Shown piece by piece: positions 22,055-34,427 of a DNA stretch of 64,000 nucleotides. The stretch comes from Sarcocystis neurona (Eukaryota > Apicomplexa > Conoidasida > Eucoccidiorida > Sarcocystidae), in assembly GCA_000727475.1 (NCBI GenBank), contig KL647296.1, forward strand, positions 901,836 to 965,835, given 5' to 3'. Positions within the stretch are counted from its first letter, which is position 1. The number at the start of each line of letters is the position of its first letter. The translations under genes and the position numbers were made by a program. Under the pieces are notes generated by a model. It worked only from the letters and a program-made list of their open reading frames with translations. It ran no database searches and was not told the DNA's origin.

Positions 22055-25000
22055 ATGTCTGCGCGCTGTGTAGACTGGAAGCGGTATCTGTACAACAGAG
22101 GAGGGGGCAGCACAGCAGATGGGGAGCTGCAGCAGCAGCAGCACGTGAAACAGCTGCCTCGCATTCCTCGCGTGCGGCGGTTCATCGACGGTGACCTCCT
22201 AGACATTCTCGCTGCCGAGGGAGTGGACGAGACGCAGCAACACAAGCAGCGGGCTGAGCCGCGGCAGCAGCAGCAGACTGATCCGCAGCAGCAGGAGCAA
22301 GTGCAGCAGCAGGAGGTCGGTTCTGAGGGGAGAAAGGAGGAAGGGAGGGCGAAATGTCTGACAACTGGGAACCGCAGCGGAGCAGAGAGCAGCGGTAGTT
22401 TTTCTTGTGGAGGAAATCAGCGGCGGCGGGAGTTCTGTACCTTTTACAATGAATCAAGCAGCAGCAGCAACAACCGCGAAGAAGAAAAAGGGGGGAAGTC
22501 ACTCTCTCCGTTTTCTTCTCTGGACGCCAATCGTAGAGGCACTTCGCGCAGCAGCAGGAGCAGCAGCAACGACAGCAAGAGCAGCATTCGGAACAGCAGC
22601 ACGAGCAGCAGCAGCGTGAAAAGCAGCACCAGCAGCAGCGGCAAACACAGCAGCAGCAATGGCGGCAACACCTGCAGCGCCAGTGGCAGCAACAGCAACA
22701 GAAGTTGGAAGTGCGAGACGAGTCGGGGGAGCGCTGAAAACACGGGAGGTGCTGCAGAGCATGAGGAAGCGGCAGAGAGATTGCGTCATACAGCGCAAGG
22801 GACGAGGGGCAGCACGGAGGCAGGCCATATTCTCTCCCTTACGAGAAAAAGCAGGGACAGCCCGCAACAGGAAGGGAAGGAGGCTGCAGAAGAACCGCCG
22901 CTGAGGGCCGATGCTGGTGCCACTTTGGGCGACGGTGTGCTCAGCAGCGTCAGCAGCAGCAGCGTCAGCAGCAGCAGCAACAGCAGCAGCAGCAAGAGCG
23001 GAAGCGAGAGCGGGGGGACAGAGGAGGCAGCAGAAGCTGGAGGAGCAGCTGCAGGAGAGAGCGAGAAGACGGACTGCAGCAGTAGCAGGAGTAAACTCAC
23101 CGGCGGGAGCAGCAGCCCCGGGAGCAGCAGCTTTGACGCTGTTGCAGATACAGCGCAGCTGCCGTCGGGAGCAGCAGCAGCTGCTGCTGGTTCATCGTTT
23201 CCAGGTGCTGCTGCAGAGGCTTCACCGCACCGCAGCACCGTCCGCGTCCCCCCCATCGGCAGCGACCGGAACAGCAGCAGCAAGGACAGCAGCAAGGGCG
23301 ACGGTGGGCGGCAGGCGTTGTCGAATCGCCAGGAAGCAGCCGCAGCGACGTGTGGATCTGCAGATATAAGGGAAAGTGAGAGCGCTACAACAGGAGGGGA
23401 TGGGAAGTTACAAGAAGAAACAGCAGCCCAGCAGAGTATCTTTCTTACTCCGTACACGGGCAGCACGAACAGCGGCAGCTCGTGTTCTAGACGGCTCGCT
23501 TCGTTACATGTGCGGGGTTCATCATTTGCGCTGCGCCCTCCCGTGTCCTCATCGCAGCGCGAGCCGCCTGCGCTCCGCTGTTCCACGTATCTGCCTGCGA
23601 GGAGCAGCAGCAACAACAGCAGCAGCGGCAGCAGCAGGAGAATCGGCGGCTTGTCAGAAGGGAAGGAAGAAGAAGAAGCAGACGCTGGTGGGGTGGGGAG
23701 TCGGAAACTCGGTGGCACGGCCGCCGCGGCTGCTGTTTCTTCTTGGGATAGTGCAGCTGGCGCAGGCTCTTCTACAAAGAAGAAGAAGCATCAGCACGGG
23801 ACTAGCAAGCGCAGGCGTCTCGTACGTGCACGGTCTTCTGGTGAGTCGAGCGAGGACGCAGGTGCTGGGCCTGCTGTTGCTGCTGCAGCGCCTGCTTCTG
23901 CTGCTGTTGCGGCTGCGCGTGTGGGTGCTGCAGCTGCTGCAGGAACTCGGGAAGTAGAAGCGGCTGCTGAAGCTGGAGCCGCTGGTGGTGCTGCTTCTTC
24001 TCCTCCCGCTGTTGCCCGTGCTGCTACTGCTGCAGGAGAAGGAGAAATTGAAAGTGCTACAGCGTTAGAAGGGGAGGAGAATGGGCTGCGCTACAAGACA
24101 CTCCAGCCGGCATCGCATGTAGCCGCCGAGAGAAGTAGCAGCAGCAGCAGCAATGGAGCGGCGCCTGGAGCCGCAGCAGCGCTCAAAGGGATCAAAGCTG
24201 CAGCAGTAACAGTGTCGACGAGCAGCAGCAGCAGCAGCAATAGCAAGAGGAAGCATGACGGGGTTGCCGTGGCGGGAAGTGCAGACGGCGAAAAGGAGCA
24301 ACAGGCGAGCGCTGCAGTCCCCCAGAGTCTGAAGCAGCAGCGTGCGTCTACGGCGGCAGCAACGGCTGATGGTTCACTTGCTGCTGCTGCTGCTGTTGGA
24401 GCGCGTGCCGTGTCTGTCGAAAAAACGGCTGCTGCGACTGCTCGGGCTGCTGCAGAGGAGCGCGTTTCTGCTGCGGGTGCCGGCGCTTGGCACGTCACGC
24501 GGGCTCCTGCTGCTGCTGCTCCTCCGACCGCTGCTACTCCCACTGCTGGTGCAGCCGCAGGAGGAGACGAAGGAACAGCAGTGAGGGAGCAGTGGCTGTT
24601 ACAGCAGCAACAGGAGGAGAGAGACGCAGCTGTTGCAGCAGCAGCAGCGTACTGGGACTCCGGTAGCGACGAGACGTCCGAGAGCAGCAGCGACGAAGAA
24701 GCTGCGTTGCATGCGCTGCAGGAGTGTTTGAAAGAAAGCGCAGAAATGACCCGCAGAATCGTCACTGCTCTTGGTGGAGAGAAGAAAGAGCAGCAGGACG
24801 CTGTGGCAGCGAAAATCGGCGGGGGACGCTGTTACTGCGACCGGTCCTACGCTCTGCCTCCGCTGCTGCAGCAGCCGGAACAGCAGCAGCAGGAGCGGCA
24901 GCAGCAGGAGCCAGTCCAGGAGGAGCAGGAGGACAGAGAGAAGGAAGAGCAGCAGGAGCTGCGGCGGAAAAGTGAAACACACAGGAAGCAACGACAGCAG

Positions 25001-28000
25001 CAGCAGGACACGACGCAGGAGCGTCAAGACGACACAAAGGGAAGAACACAGCAGCAGCAGCAATTCCTCGCGGTCCGTGGATCTTTCGGACTGCTGAAGG
25101 AATACCAGAAGTGTGGGGTTCACTGGTTGCTGACGCTTTACGAAGCAAACAGGAATGGCATTCTTGCAGATGAAATGGGCCTGGTCAGTGCGCCTGCATG
25201 CGATACCTCCCTTTTTGTCTCACGCTTCTTCTTCCTCGTCTTCCCCACGCTTTTCTTCTTCTCTGTCTTCTCCTAGACAACCAGCAGCTCCGAGCAACCC
25301 CACATGTGCATCTTCCCACGTCTTTTCTCACCGGAGACAAATTCGCTTCCGGTTCATCTTCTTCGTCCACCTCTTCGTCTCTGTCTGTCTGTCTTCGTTC
25401 TCTTCTGTCGGTGAACAAAAACTTCTGACGCGCTATTTCAGCGGCGCACCACATTAACGATGATATATATATGTCGTATACAAACGCATGTATTACCAGC
25501 AGCCGTGTACAGAGAGAGGTACCCACACGAATAAAAAGGCAGTTCTTTTATAAGCCCACTTGCAGTGTGTATATATATGCGTGTGTACATAGGTATAGAT
25601 GTACATGTGAAGACGTCAATGTTTATATACACACGTGTGTATATATATATATATATGTATACGTATGTATGTCTGTCGCGTATACAGTGTATGGGATTCT
25701 GTGGATAAGTCGGTAGAGATGCGCATGCGATCCTGTCCATCTACTACCATGTGTTTCTTTATCTGCACGTGCATGTCCGCCCCGGTGTGGGTGGGGAAGG
25801 GGGGGGGGGGGGCGGGAGGCCGTGTTTTTATCATGCGATGCGTCCACTTTTGGTTCTCTGCATTTTCGGCAGCACAATCCACTAACACGTAAATGTCTGT
25901 GTTTGTACAAAGGGACACATGCGTATAAACCATCGCACAACCCATCTGTATACATATATATATGTATGTATGTGTGTATATATGTGCTTCTCCTAAGGGA
26001 GACACGGGTACATACCACCGCGCACAGTCCATCTGTACTACGGGACTCACGTGTATAGATGATAGCAGAATCCGTTTGATAATCTAATGTCTATATAAAT
26101 ATTGGCATTTCCCAGTATATATATATGTGCGCGTGTGCATGTGTCCATCCCTCGGTTATACGTACGTTGAAAGTTCGATTCTGAAATGTATATAAATCTT
26201 ATGTCTTCCTAAAGATCTACACCTCATACATATGTAAACGGCTGTACATATATATATAAATATCTGTATATATATGCACACATATATAAATCGAATGTGT
26301 TTATAAGTATCTGCATCTTCTTACACATATATTAATATATGTATATATACGCGTGTACGTGTTTTGGTTAATTTGTATGTGCATGTTAGAAGTTGAGTCT
26401 TTCTCCATGTGTATATACATGTATGTATATAAGTGTAAATGTGCTCCTGTGTTTGTGTATATGTGTGTTATATATTTCCCTGTAAGTATATAAATATATA
26501 TGTATGGATGCATGCGTTTGTATTCTAAACGTGTATTTCTTGCTTCGGCAATACATCCATATATTCGTATCCCAGAAGACCAGGCAGTCTTCCGTGCTTC
26601 CTCGTATGTGCTGAGACGTAGGAGTGGCAACGTCGCAACGCATGCGTTTGCTGCGTTGTTGCGGATTTTTTTGTAGGGGAAGACAGCGCAGACGTGCGTC
26701 TTTTTGAATTTTTTGTATGCGACGGGAAGTTTGAGTTCTCCGTCGATCATCGCTGCCCCGGCGTCTTTGCTCGAAAACTGGGTAGGAGAATTTTCAAGGT
26801 GGGCGCCGTTCCTGCAGCAGCAGCAGCGCATCATCAAATATCATGGGAAGCAAGCGGAGCGAAGGAGAATCGCCCTGGCTTTGTTAGAAGCTCTCGAGGA
26901 GGAGCAGCAGCAGCAGGAAGACGACGAGAACGCGTTGCAGGACGAAGAAGAAGAAGAGGCGGAAGAAGAAGACATGGAGGAAGAGGAAGAAGAGGACGGA
27001 GGACGAGGAGGACGGGGAGAGCGAAATGAAGGGAAAGCAGAGGAAGAAGCAGCAGCAGCAGACGCAAAAGGGAAGGCGACTGGCAAAGCAGAAGAGGAAG
27101 AAGAAGAAGAGGAAGGCGATGCGCGAGAGGGACGGGTCCGTTCGTGCGGTCGGGGAAACGTCAGCAAAGGCAGCAGCACCAGGACCAGCGGCCCGTGCAA
27201 CAGCAGCAGCGGGGGAGGAGGGACAGGACGGGAGAGCAGCAGCAACAGCAGCAGCAGTGGGGTCGCCCGGGGGCGCAGGAGAAGCAGCAGTGAGGAAAGG
27301 GGCAGAAGGAGGAACAGTTACAGCAGCTCGTCCGAGAGAAAAGGCAAACGAAGAAGAGGAAGCAGCAGCAGCATCAGTGAGACGAACAGCAGCAGCAAAA
27401 AAAAGGCGCCGAAGGGCCGCACCAGTGGCCCTGCCAGCAACAGCAGGAGCTGCAGCCACAGCAGCAGCAGCAACAGCAACAGAAGAACGTTGGACGTTCG
27501 TAGCAACAACAGCAGAAAGAAGAAGAAGCTTGGGCGGAAGTTACCTGCTGGTGCATGCGTCTTAGTAACAAGCTTAAACACGCTAACGTCGAAGGTGGAC
27601 ATGCAGTATCTCCGGCAGATTAAACCCCTCGCCTATCTCGTTGTCGACGAAGCTCACTCGTTAAAAAATAAGGAAAGTCAGGTGTACAGAAAACTAAGCA
27701 AAATTCTCAGGCCGGAACGCAAGCTGCTGCTTACCGGGTATGTTGTGCCGACATTTCTCCTACCACTTCTTCTGCTGCCCCCCACCAGACTACTGCGTCT
27801 ACTTCTCCTGCTGCGTCTACTTCTCCTGCTGCGTCTACTTCTCCTGCTGCGTCTACTTCTCCTGCTGCGTCTACTTCTCCTGCTGCGTCTACTTCTCCTG
27901 CTGCGGCAGCTGCTGCCGCTGCTCGGACGCGTCTCCCGGCATTGCTGCTGCGGCACTCCACCATGCGCAATTGCTGCTGCTATCGTCGCTACCTCCCGCT

Positions 28001-31000
28001 ACTGCCGTGGGGGGGATCTCACCAACGAAGTTGCTGCTCGTACTCCTCGTGCTGCTCCTGCTGCTTCTCCTCCCCTTCCATCCGCAATTCATCTTCGTCG
28101 ATAATTTGTACCGCAGTGTCTATGCTACTGCTGTGGTTGCTGCCGTTTTCTCGCCGTACCTTTTCCTCTGGCGCTGCTTCGTGTCTCTGCTGCGCCCAGT
28201 GTACTGCTGTGAGACTTTCCCGTGGGGGGATTGTAGGGTTGTGCTGCTGCTTCCCTGCCGTCCGTAGGATGACTGCTGCTCCCCTTCTGCTTCCTGCGGT
28301 TGTTCCTCTCGTGCTGCTGTTGCTGAGCTACCCGGTGCCATCGCTGGCGTGTCTCTACCGCTGCTGTCGCTGCCTGCGTAGGCAGTGGTGCTGCTGCCGC
28401 CACTGGGCTGCTGGTGCTGCTTCTACCGCTGTGGCGGTCTCACTGCTGCTGCTGCTATCCTGTCTGGCCCGGGTGTCTGCGCGCAGGTCGCCGGTTCAGA
28501 ACAGCACCGAGGAGCTGCGAAATTTGCTGCTATTTTTGATGCCGTCGATTTTCGACGGGGAATCGTTGGACCTTGCGTTAAAGGCTTTCTACAAACAAAC
28601 GCGTAGACATCGGGCTGCGCAGGCAAAGTTTTTCCAACAACAGCAGCGGCAGGACGTAATCCGACAGACGCAGCAGCAGACGCAGCAACCGCAGGAAGAG
28701 AGGACGGATAAGAAAACGCAGCCACAGCAGCAGGGGCCAAGAAATTTTGGTGAAGGAGAAACGACGGGAGGAAGAGAAGAAGAACGAAGCGGGAACGAGT
28801 TGTCAACTTGCGTGCCGCCGGGGAGTCTGTGTGAGTCGGAAGAGAAGCTTGCTGCTTCTTCTGACAGCAGCAGCAGCAGGGACGAAGGGACGGGGGAGAG
28901 TGGGGAGGCGAGGAGAGGAAGTAGCAGAAGCTTGTTAGATTTATTGACAGGCGGATGTTTGGGCAATGGCAGCAACAGCAGCAGCAGCACCAGCAGCAGC
29001 AGCAACAGCAGCAGCAACGGGGTGTCGTTGCTCAGTGGAGAAGGCGTTCGATCAGCAGAAGTGGAGTGGCTGCAGCAGATCCTTTCTCCTTTTATTTTGA
29101 GAAGATTGAAGAACGAAGTGTTGGCTGACTTACCAAAGAAAATAAGTATTGTCGTGCGGTGTGACATGCAAGGAAGACAGAAGGAGCTGTACGTACACCA
29201 GTTGTCCGCGTGGAGGTCCGAGCTTACCCGTTCGCTCGAAAAATTCACAGGAGAAATTCGTCGGGGTGCTTCTGTTTCTCGGCCACCTTCACCAGCAGCA
29301 GGAGCACAAGAAGAGGGAAAAGGCACAGGCGGAGGAGAAGCGGGGGTCACAGCAGCAGCGGCAGCGGCCGCAGGAGGAGAAAAAGAAGAGGAGAAGAAGA
29401 CAGGAGCAGCAGGGAAAGGACAGGACGGAAGTGCAGGGAGAGGAGAAGCAGACGCAGCATTAGCGACAGGTTTAGGGAAAGAAGAGAGAACAGGATGCGC
29501 AGGAGCAGCAGCAGCAGCAGATCGCGGCGAAAAAGAAGGAGAGGAGGAAGAAGAACGTGTCGCAACAGCGGCAGCAAGTGCAGCAGCAGGACCCCGGGCT
29601 ACAGAAGCAGGAGAAGCAGCTAACGCGGGGAACGGACGCCCAGCAACAGCAGCAACAGCGTCAGGAACAGGAGCAGCAGGCGCAGCAGCAGAGAAGGAGG
29701 GAGACACTTGTGAAGGGCAGGTCGCAGCGCGTCAGGCTACCGAGCAGCAGCAGCAGCAGGGGGAGCAGCGGTGCAGCAGCAGCGGCATCGCAAAGCACGA
29801 GAGCACTGCTGCCGGGTCTGTGCTCCCCCTTTCGTTGCCTTCCTCTTCTTCGCATTGCTCGCCGTCCTCCTCATCCTCTTCTTCTTCGGTCTCTGCGTCT
29901 ACGCCGTCGCCACCGGCGTCTTCGTCCTCCGCTTCGTCCTCGTCGTCTTCGTCTTCGTTTTCTTCGCCGTCATCGGCTTCTTCCTCGCATGCAGCACCTT
30001 CTTCTCTTCTTCTGTCGAATGCCTGTGGAGTCATTCCGTCCAAGACGAAGTTTGTTAATTCTCTGCTGTGTCGCTTGCGACGCATCTGCAATCACCCCGT
30101 CCTCATGCAGAGCCTCTACACCCCGCAGCAGCTGCAAGTAAGCGAAGCGCGACGAGAACGAGAAGAGCCGCAGCAGCAGAGAGACACACACAGAGACACA
30201 GAGACAGCAACAGAACAGCAGGGACGAAGCAGAGTAAAAAGAAGGGAAGAGAAGACAGGGAAGCACAGGGGTGACCAGGTGGACAACAGCAGGAAGAGAA
30301 GAGAGCAGCAAGGATGGAACAAATCCACACACAACGAGAAAATGCAGAGATATATGTTAATAACCTACGTACGTACAAACGTGTGCGCGAATTAATATAC
30401 ATAGAGAAGATTAAAAATTCAAATATTCCCACATATATGTATATGTATGTACGTATAAGGAAGTCCTTATATTCGAGAATATATATGTACATACATGCAA
30501 AGGTGTATACGTACGTATAAGGAAGTCATTATATTCGAGAATATATATATATATATATATGTGTATCTGTATAGGCGTATCCTTTAGGTATAGGTGTATG
30601 TCTATATGTGTGTATGCCGATGTATGTTTATGTGTAACTGTATACAGGAGTATATGGTTGTAGAAACTGCATATAAATATAAATGTGTATGTATAGTCAT
30701 ATATAAATATAACAGAAAGATATCTATTGACAACGTCCACTCTACCGTGGCGCGTAGCGCGTTTAGTCATGTGTGTCTCCTCTACATACACATATGTACA
30801 CAAATGTGTCCGTACATATAAATACATATATTTATATGCTTACATGCATATATAAGGGTATGTCTATGCGTATACTATATATATATGTCCACACACGCAC
30901 ACACACACACACACAGACGGAGACACAAGTACATATGTATATATATCTTTATAAATATATATGTGTAACTATATATATATATATATCTACAGGCGCATAT

Positions 31001-34000
31001 GTGCTGTATATGTATATTTGCATGCGCATGCAGATATCTGCTTCCACACAGATGTGTGGGATCATATCTGTGGAGGACCAGAAGACACGTTCTTCTTCTT
31101 GTGCGCTACTTCTTCAACTGCCAGTCCTCCTGCCGTTTTCAGAGACAGACGGAGAGGATATATCTGCCTTTTTGTCCCTTTTTGCGTCTTCGATAATCCC
31201 CTCCATACACTTTTTCGTTCATTTCTCCATGCCCACCTATTCACCGGTATATATACGCACATATATGTGTGTATGTTCTTTTGCATCCAGGGAGGTTCAC
31301 TGTAGCTGTCTCGCTGCTTTCCCATCCTTCAATACATATACAAATAGACCTGTCCACATACATATATATACGTACGTCCAGGGCTACTCACAGTTCCGTT
31401 TCCGCCTATATATATGTGCAACTGTTAATGTATTGGTGTAGGTATCTGCAATACCTACACGCGTTAATAATACATGTACTTCTATGTGTTGCTACGTTGG
31501 ATTCTACATACGTTCATATATATATATGTGGAACAGCGTCGTATCTATCTTTCTCTGTTTCTGTGTACACACATATATGTGTGTGTTTATCTGCGTCCTT
31601 ACGTATGTATATACAAATGTACGAATGTATGGATATATGAATATCTACAGTTTCCCGTTTAGCTTGTCACATCCATGAACATGTATACATACATATGTGG
31701 CCATCACACATATTCGTTAATGCCCCTAATGCGTCGTCCTCGTCTGTGTCTACATGCTTCTTGACTTTGCATGCGTCGTTGCGTGTTATTGGTGGGGTGG
31801 TGTGTGTGCGTGGTCGTCAGCAAGTGGCGCAGCACTTCTACCTGCGTGTGGACGGGTTCAAAGGAAATCCTTATCAAAAGGTTGAAGCCGAAGTTTTCAA
31901 GTGGAGTGACTACGAAGTCCACCAAGTAAGATGAGCTCCGCATGCAGAAGAGAAGAAAATGTCATTCACATATCGGTGCATGCATGTGCACATCTGGACA
32001 GCTTCACTCGCTGCCTTTTGCTTCCACGCTCTTGCTGTGGATACACAAGTGTGGACATGTATAGACACACGTAGGGCGGGAGATTATATACGTAGGTATG
32101 TGTATACTAAAAGATATTCCTATCGATATGGAGCTCTCCCTATATACACGTCCGTGAATGGACGTATGTACATATAATATTATATGTATATACAAGTATA
32201 TACTCATGTATGTATATGTGTCTGTCTGTGTGTGTGTGTGTAATGTGTGTATACATACATATACATATATACGTGCAAATCACTCCTTCTATCGATATGA
32301 AATGTGCGTATATATACAAAATATATAACATACTTGTACAAGTACATTCATATATATATATATGTATGTGCAGGAACGTGTCTTTCTCTGTGTGTCGTCT
32401 CTGTATATACGAACGAATCTGTACAAGTATATATAAACATATGTGTGACACATGTATAGATGCATGGAGGGGCCGTTGTGGTTTGTTACTGTCTCGTCTT
32501 TGTATATACAAACAAATGTGTGAAGAGTTACGTGGGAAGACAGTTCGTGTAGATCTGCTGCAGCACTTCCCTACCGGGGCGATGTCTTCGTTCTTTTCTT
32601 CCGCCTTCTCTCTCCGTTCTTTTCTATTCTTCTTCTGTCTTTTGGTGAGGACTTGTCATACGCATATAAATCCAGCGCAGATACATGTACATATACGTAC
32701 CTGCATGTATTTTCTTCTTTTGCGAGTCAAGTATATCTGTGTATGTGTGAGACTCAGAAATAGAGAAACACGCGGCTTTTCTTCCATATATATATATAGG
32801 CAGACATGTACTGAAGTTAGTTTAGATGCACGTGCGCCCCGTGCATATGTGGATATTTGCAGGTTAGGCCAGGCTGCTGCAGATCGCAGCCCGTGCTGTG
32901 GCATCACCTGTTTGACTGCTGACGCGTAGACGCTGCTGCTGCTCTTCTTTGCTACTGCTGCTGTTCTCCTTTGCTGATGCTGCCGCTGCTGCCCTGGGTT
33001 GCTATGGCTGCTGCTCTTCTTTGCTGCTGCTGCTGCGCTTTGCTGCGGCTGCAGCTGCGGTGTGTGCTGCTGATCGTGCGTGTTTGCTGTTGGCGCGGCT
33101 CTGTTTGCTCTTCTTTCTGCGGGTGTCTGCTGCTGCTGCGCGTGCGTGCTGGTGCTGCCGTATGGACCTCCTGCTATTGCCGTATGTAGACATGTGCAGC
33201 CCTTGTATGTACATACATATTTATGTACTGCAGTAGTATGTAAGTGCTGCTGCTGCTGCCTACCCAACCGCTGCAGGGGCTCGTGCGTCGATTTTGCCGC
33301 ATTTCTCAGTGTGCGAGGGCTTCTGCAGCAGTCTGCTGCTGTTGACTGCATGTCGTGCGATTACTCCAGGGACGCGCTCTGCTGCTGCTCTACGTACGGG
33401 GCTTCCGCTCCTGCGTTGGCCGCTTCCTTTTCTTCTTCTTTGAGGGGGTGGGGGACGCGCCCGCTGCTGCGTTCTGAGTCCTCGTCTGCCGGGGTTGCCG
33501 TTAGGCCGCTGTACCATGCTGTTGCTGCTTACCCTGCTGCTGCTCTCTCTGCTGCGGCTGCTCCCCGTGTTGCTGCTGTTGCCGCCTCCCCTGCCGCTGC
33601 TGCCCTCTCTGCTGCTGCTGTTGACGGGGGGGGAGAGAAGACAGCTTCTGCGTGCGCGTGTGTGCGGGCATTTGCCGCTGCGGCGCTGTGCACAGGCGAT
33701 TGGGCAGCAGATGCTGCAGGGCGACACGGCGCTGGCTTCGCTACGTTTACCCCAAGAAGTTCTTCTCGAAAGCGCGAAAATCAGGTACTTTCATCTTCTC
33801 TTCGCATTCTCTTCGTCGTTTTCTATTCTCTGTCCTCTCCTCATCGTATCTTGTGGTATTCTTCTTCGTCTTCTCGTATTCGTATCCGTGTCTCGCCCTC
33901 TATCTGCATCGTAGCCTGGGCTCTCCTCTTCACCTGCTTCGTCTTCTTCGTTTCATTTTCCCTTTTTCGTCTCTTCCTTTTCGCTAGCATAGCAGAACAT

Positions 34001-34396
34001 ACGCGTGTCTCTTCGTGTGCGTGTTGTTGCCAGATAATCGTATCTCCATTCAGTTTATACGCACATAAACCAAGATTTACATATACATATATATATACAT
34101 ATATATATATATATGTATATGTATATTTAACTATCTGTTCGTATATATATATATGTGAATGTGTGCCCTATGTATATTTGTTAAAGACACACAAAACTCT
34201 GTGCATCATCCCTTTATGGACTGATATATATGTCGTTGCCTCCTCAATTTGTACTCACTACGCATATACATATGTGTGTACATACATATACAGATATATA
34301 TATATATATATATGTCTATACATATACATATGCATTAGTCTATGAATACGTATCTGAAATGTATGCACGTCTACACCACCTATCTGAATATATACG

Positions 34397-34427
<31 letters not shown>

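Noticed and set aside
22786..23718. 310-codon minus frame
   Set aside because: Antisense of the Ser/Gln-rich SNF2 exon 1; composition is reverse-repeat Leu/Ser/Ala.
26161..26200. AAGTTCGATTC, resembling a tRNA B box
   Set aside because: No A box, no acceptor-stem complementarity and TA-rich flanks; not a tRNA.
28589..29707. 372-codon minus frame
   Set aside because: Antisense shadow of SNF2 exon 3; Leu/Ser/Pro-rich reading of reverse CAG and GAA repeats.
33080..34345. 421-codon plus frame
   Set aside because: Intron CTG and microsatellite translation; the conserved exon 33645-33784 lies in a different frame.
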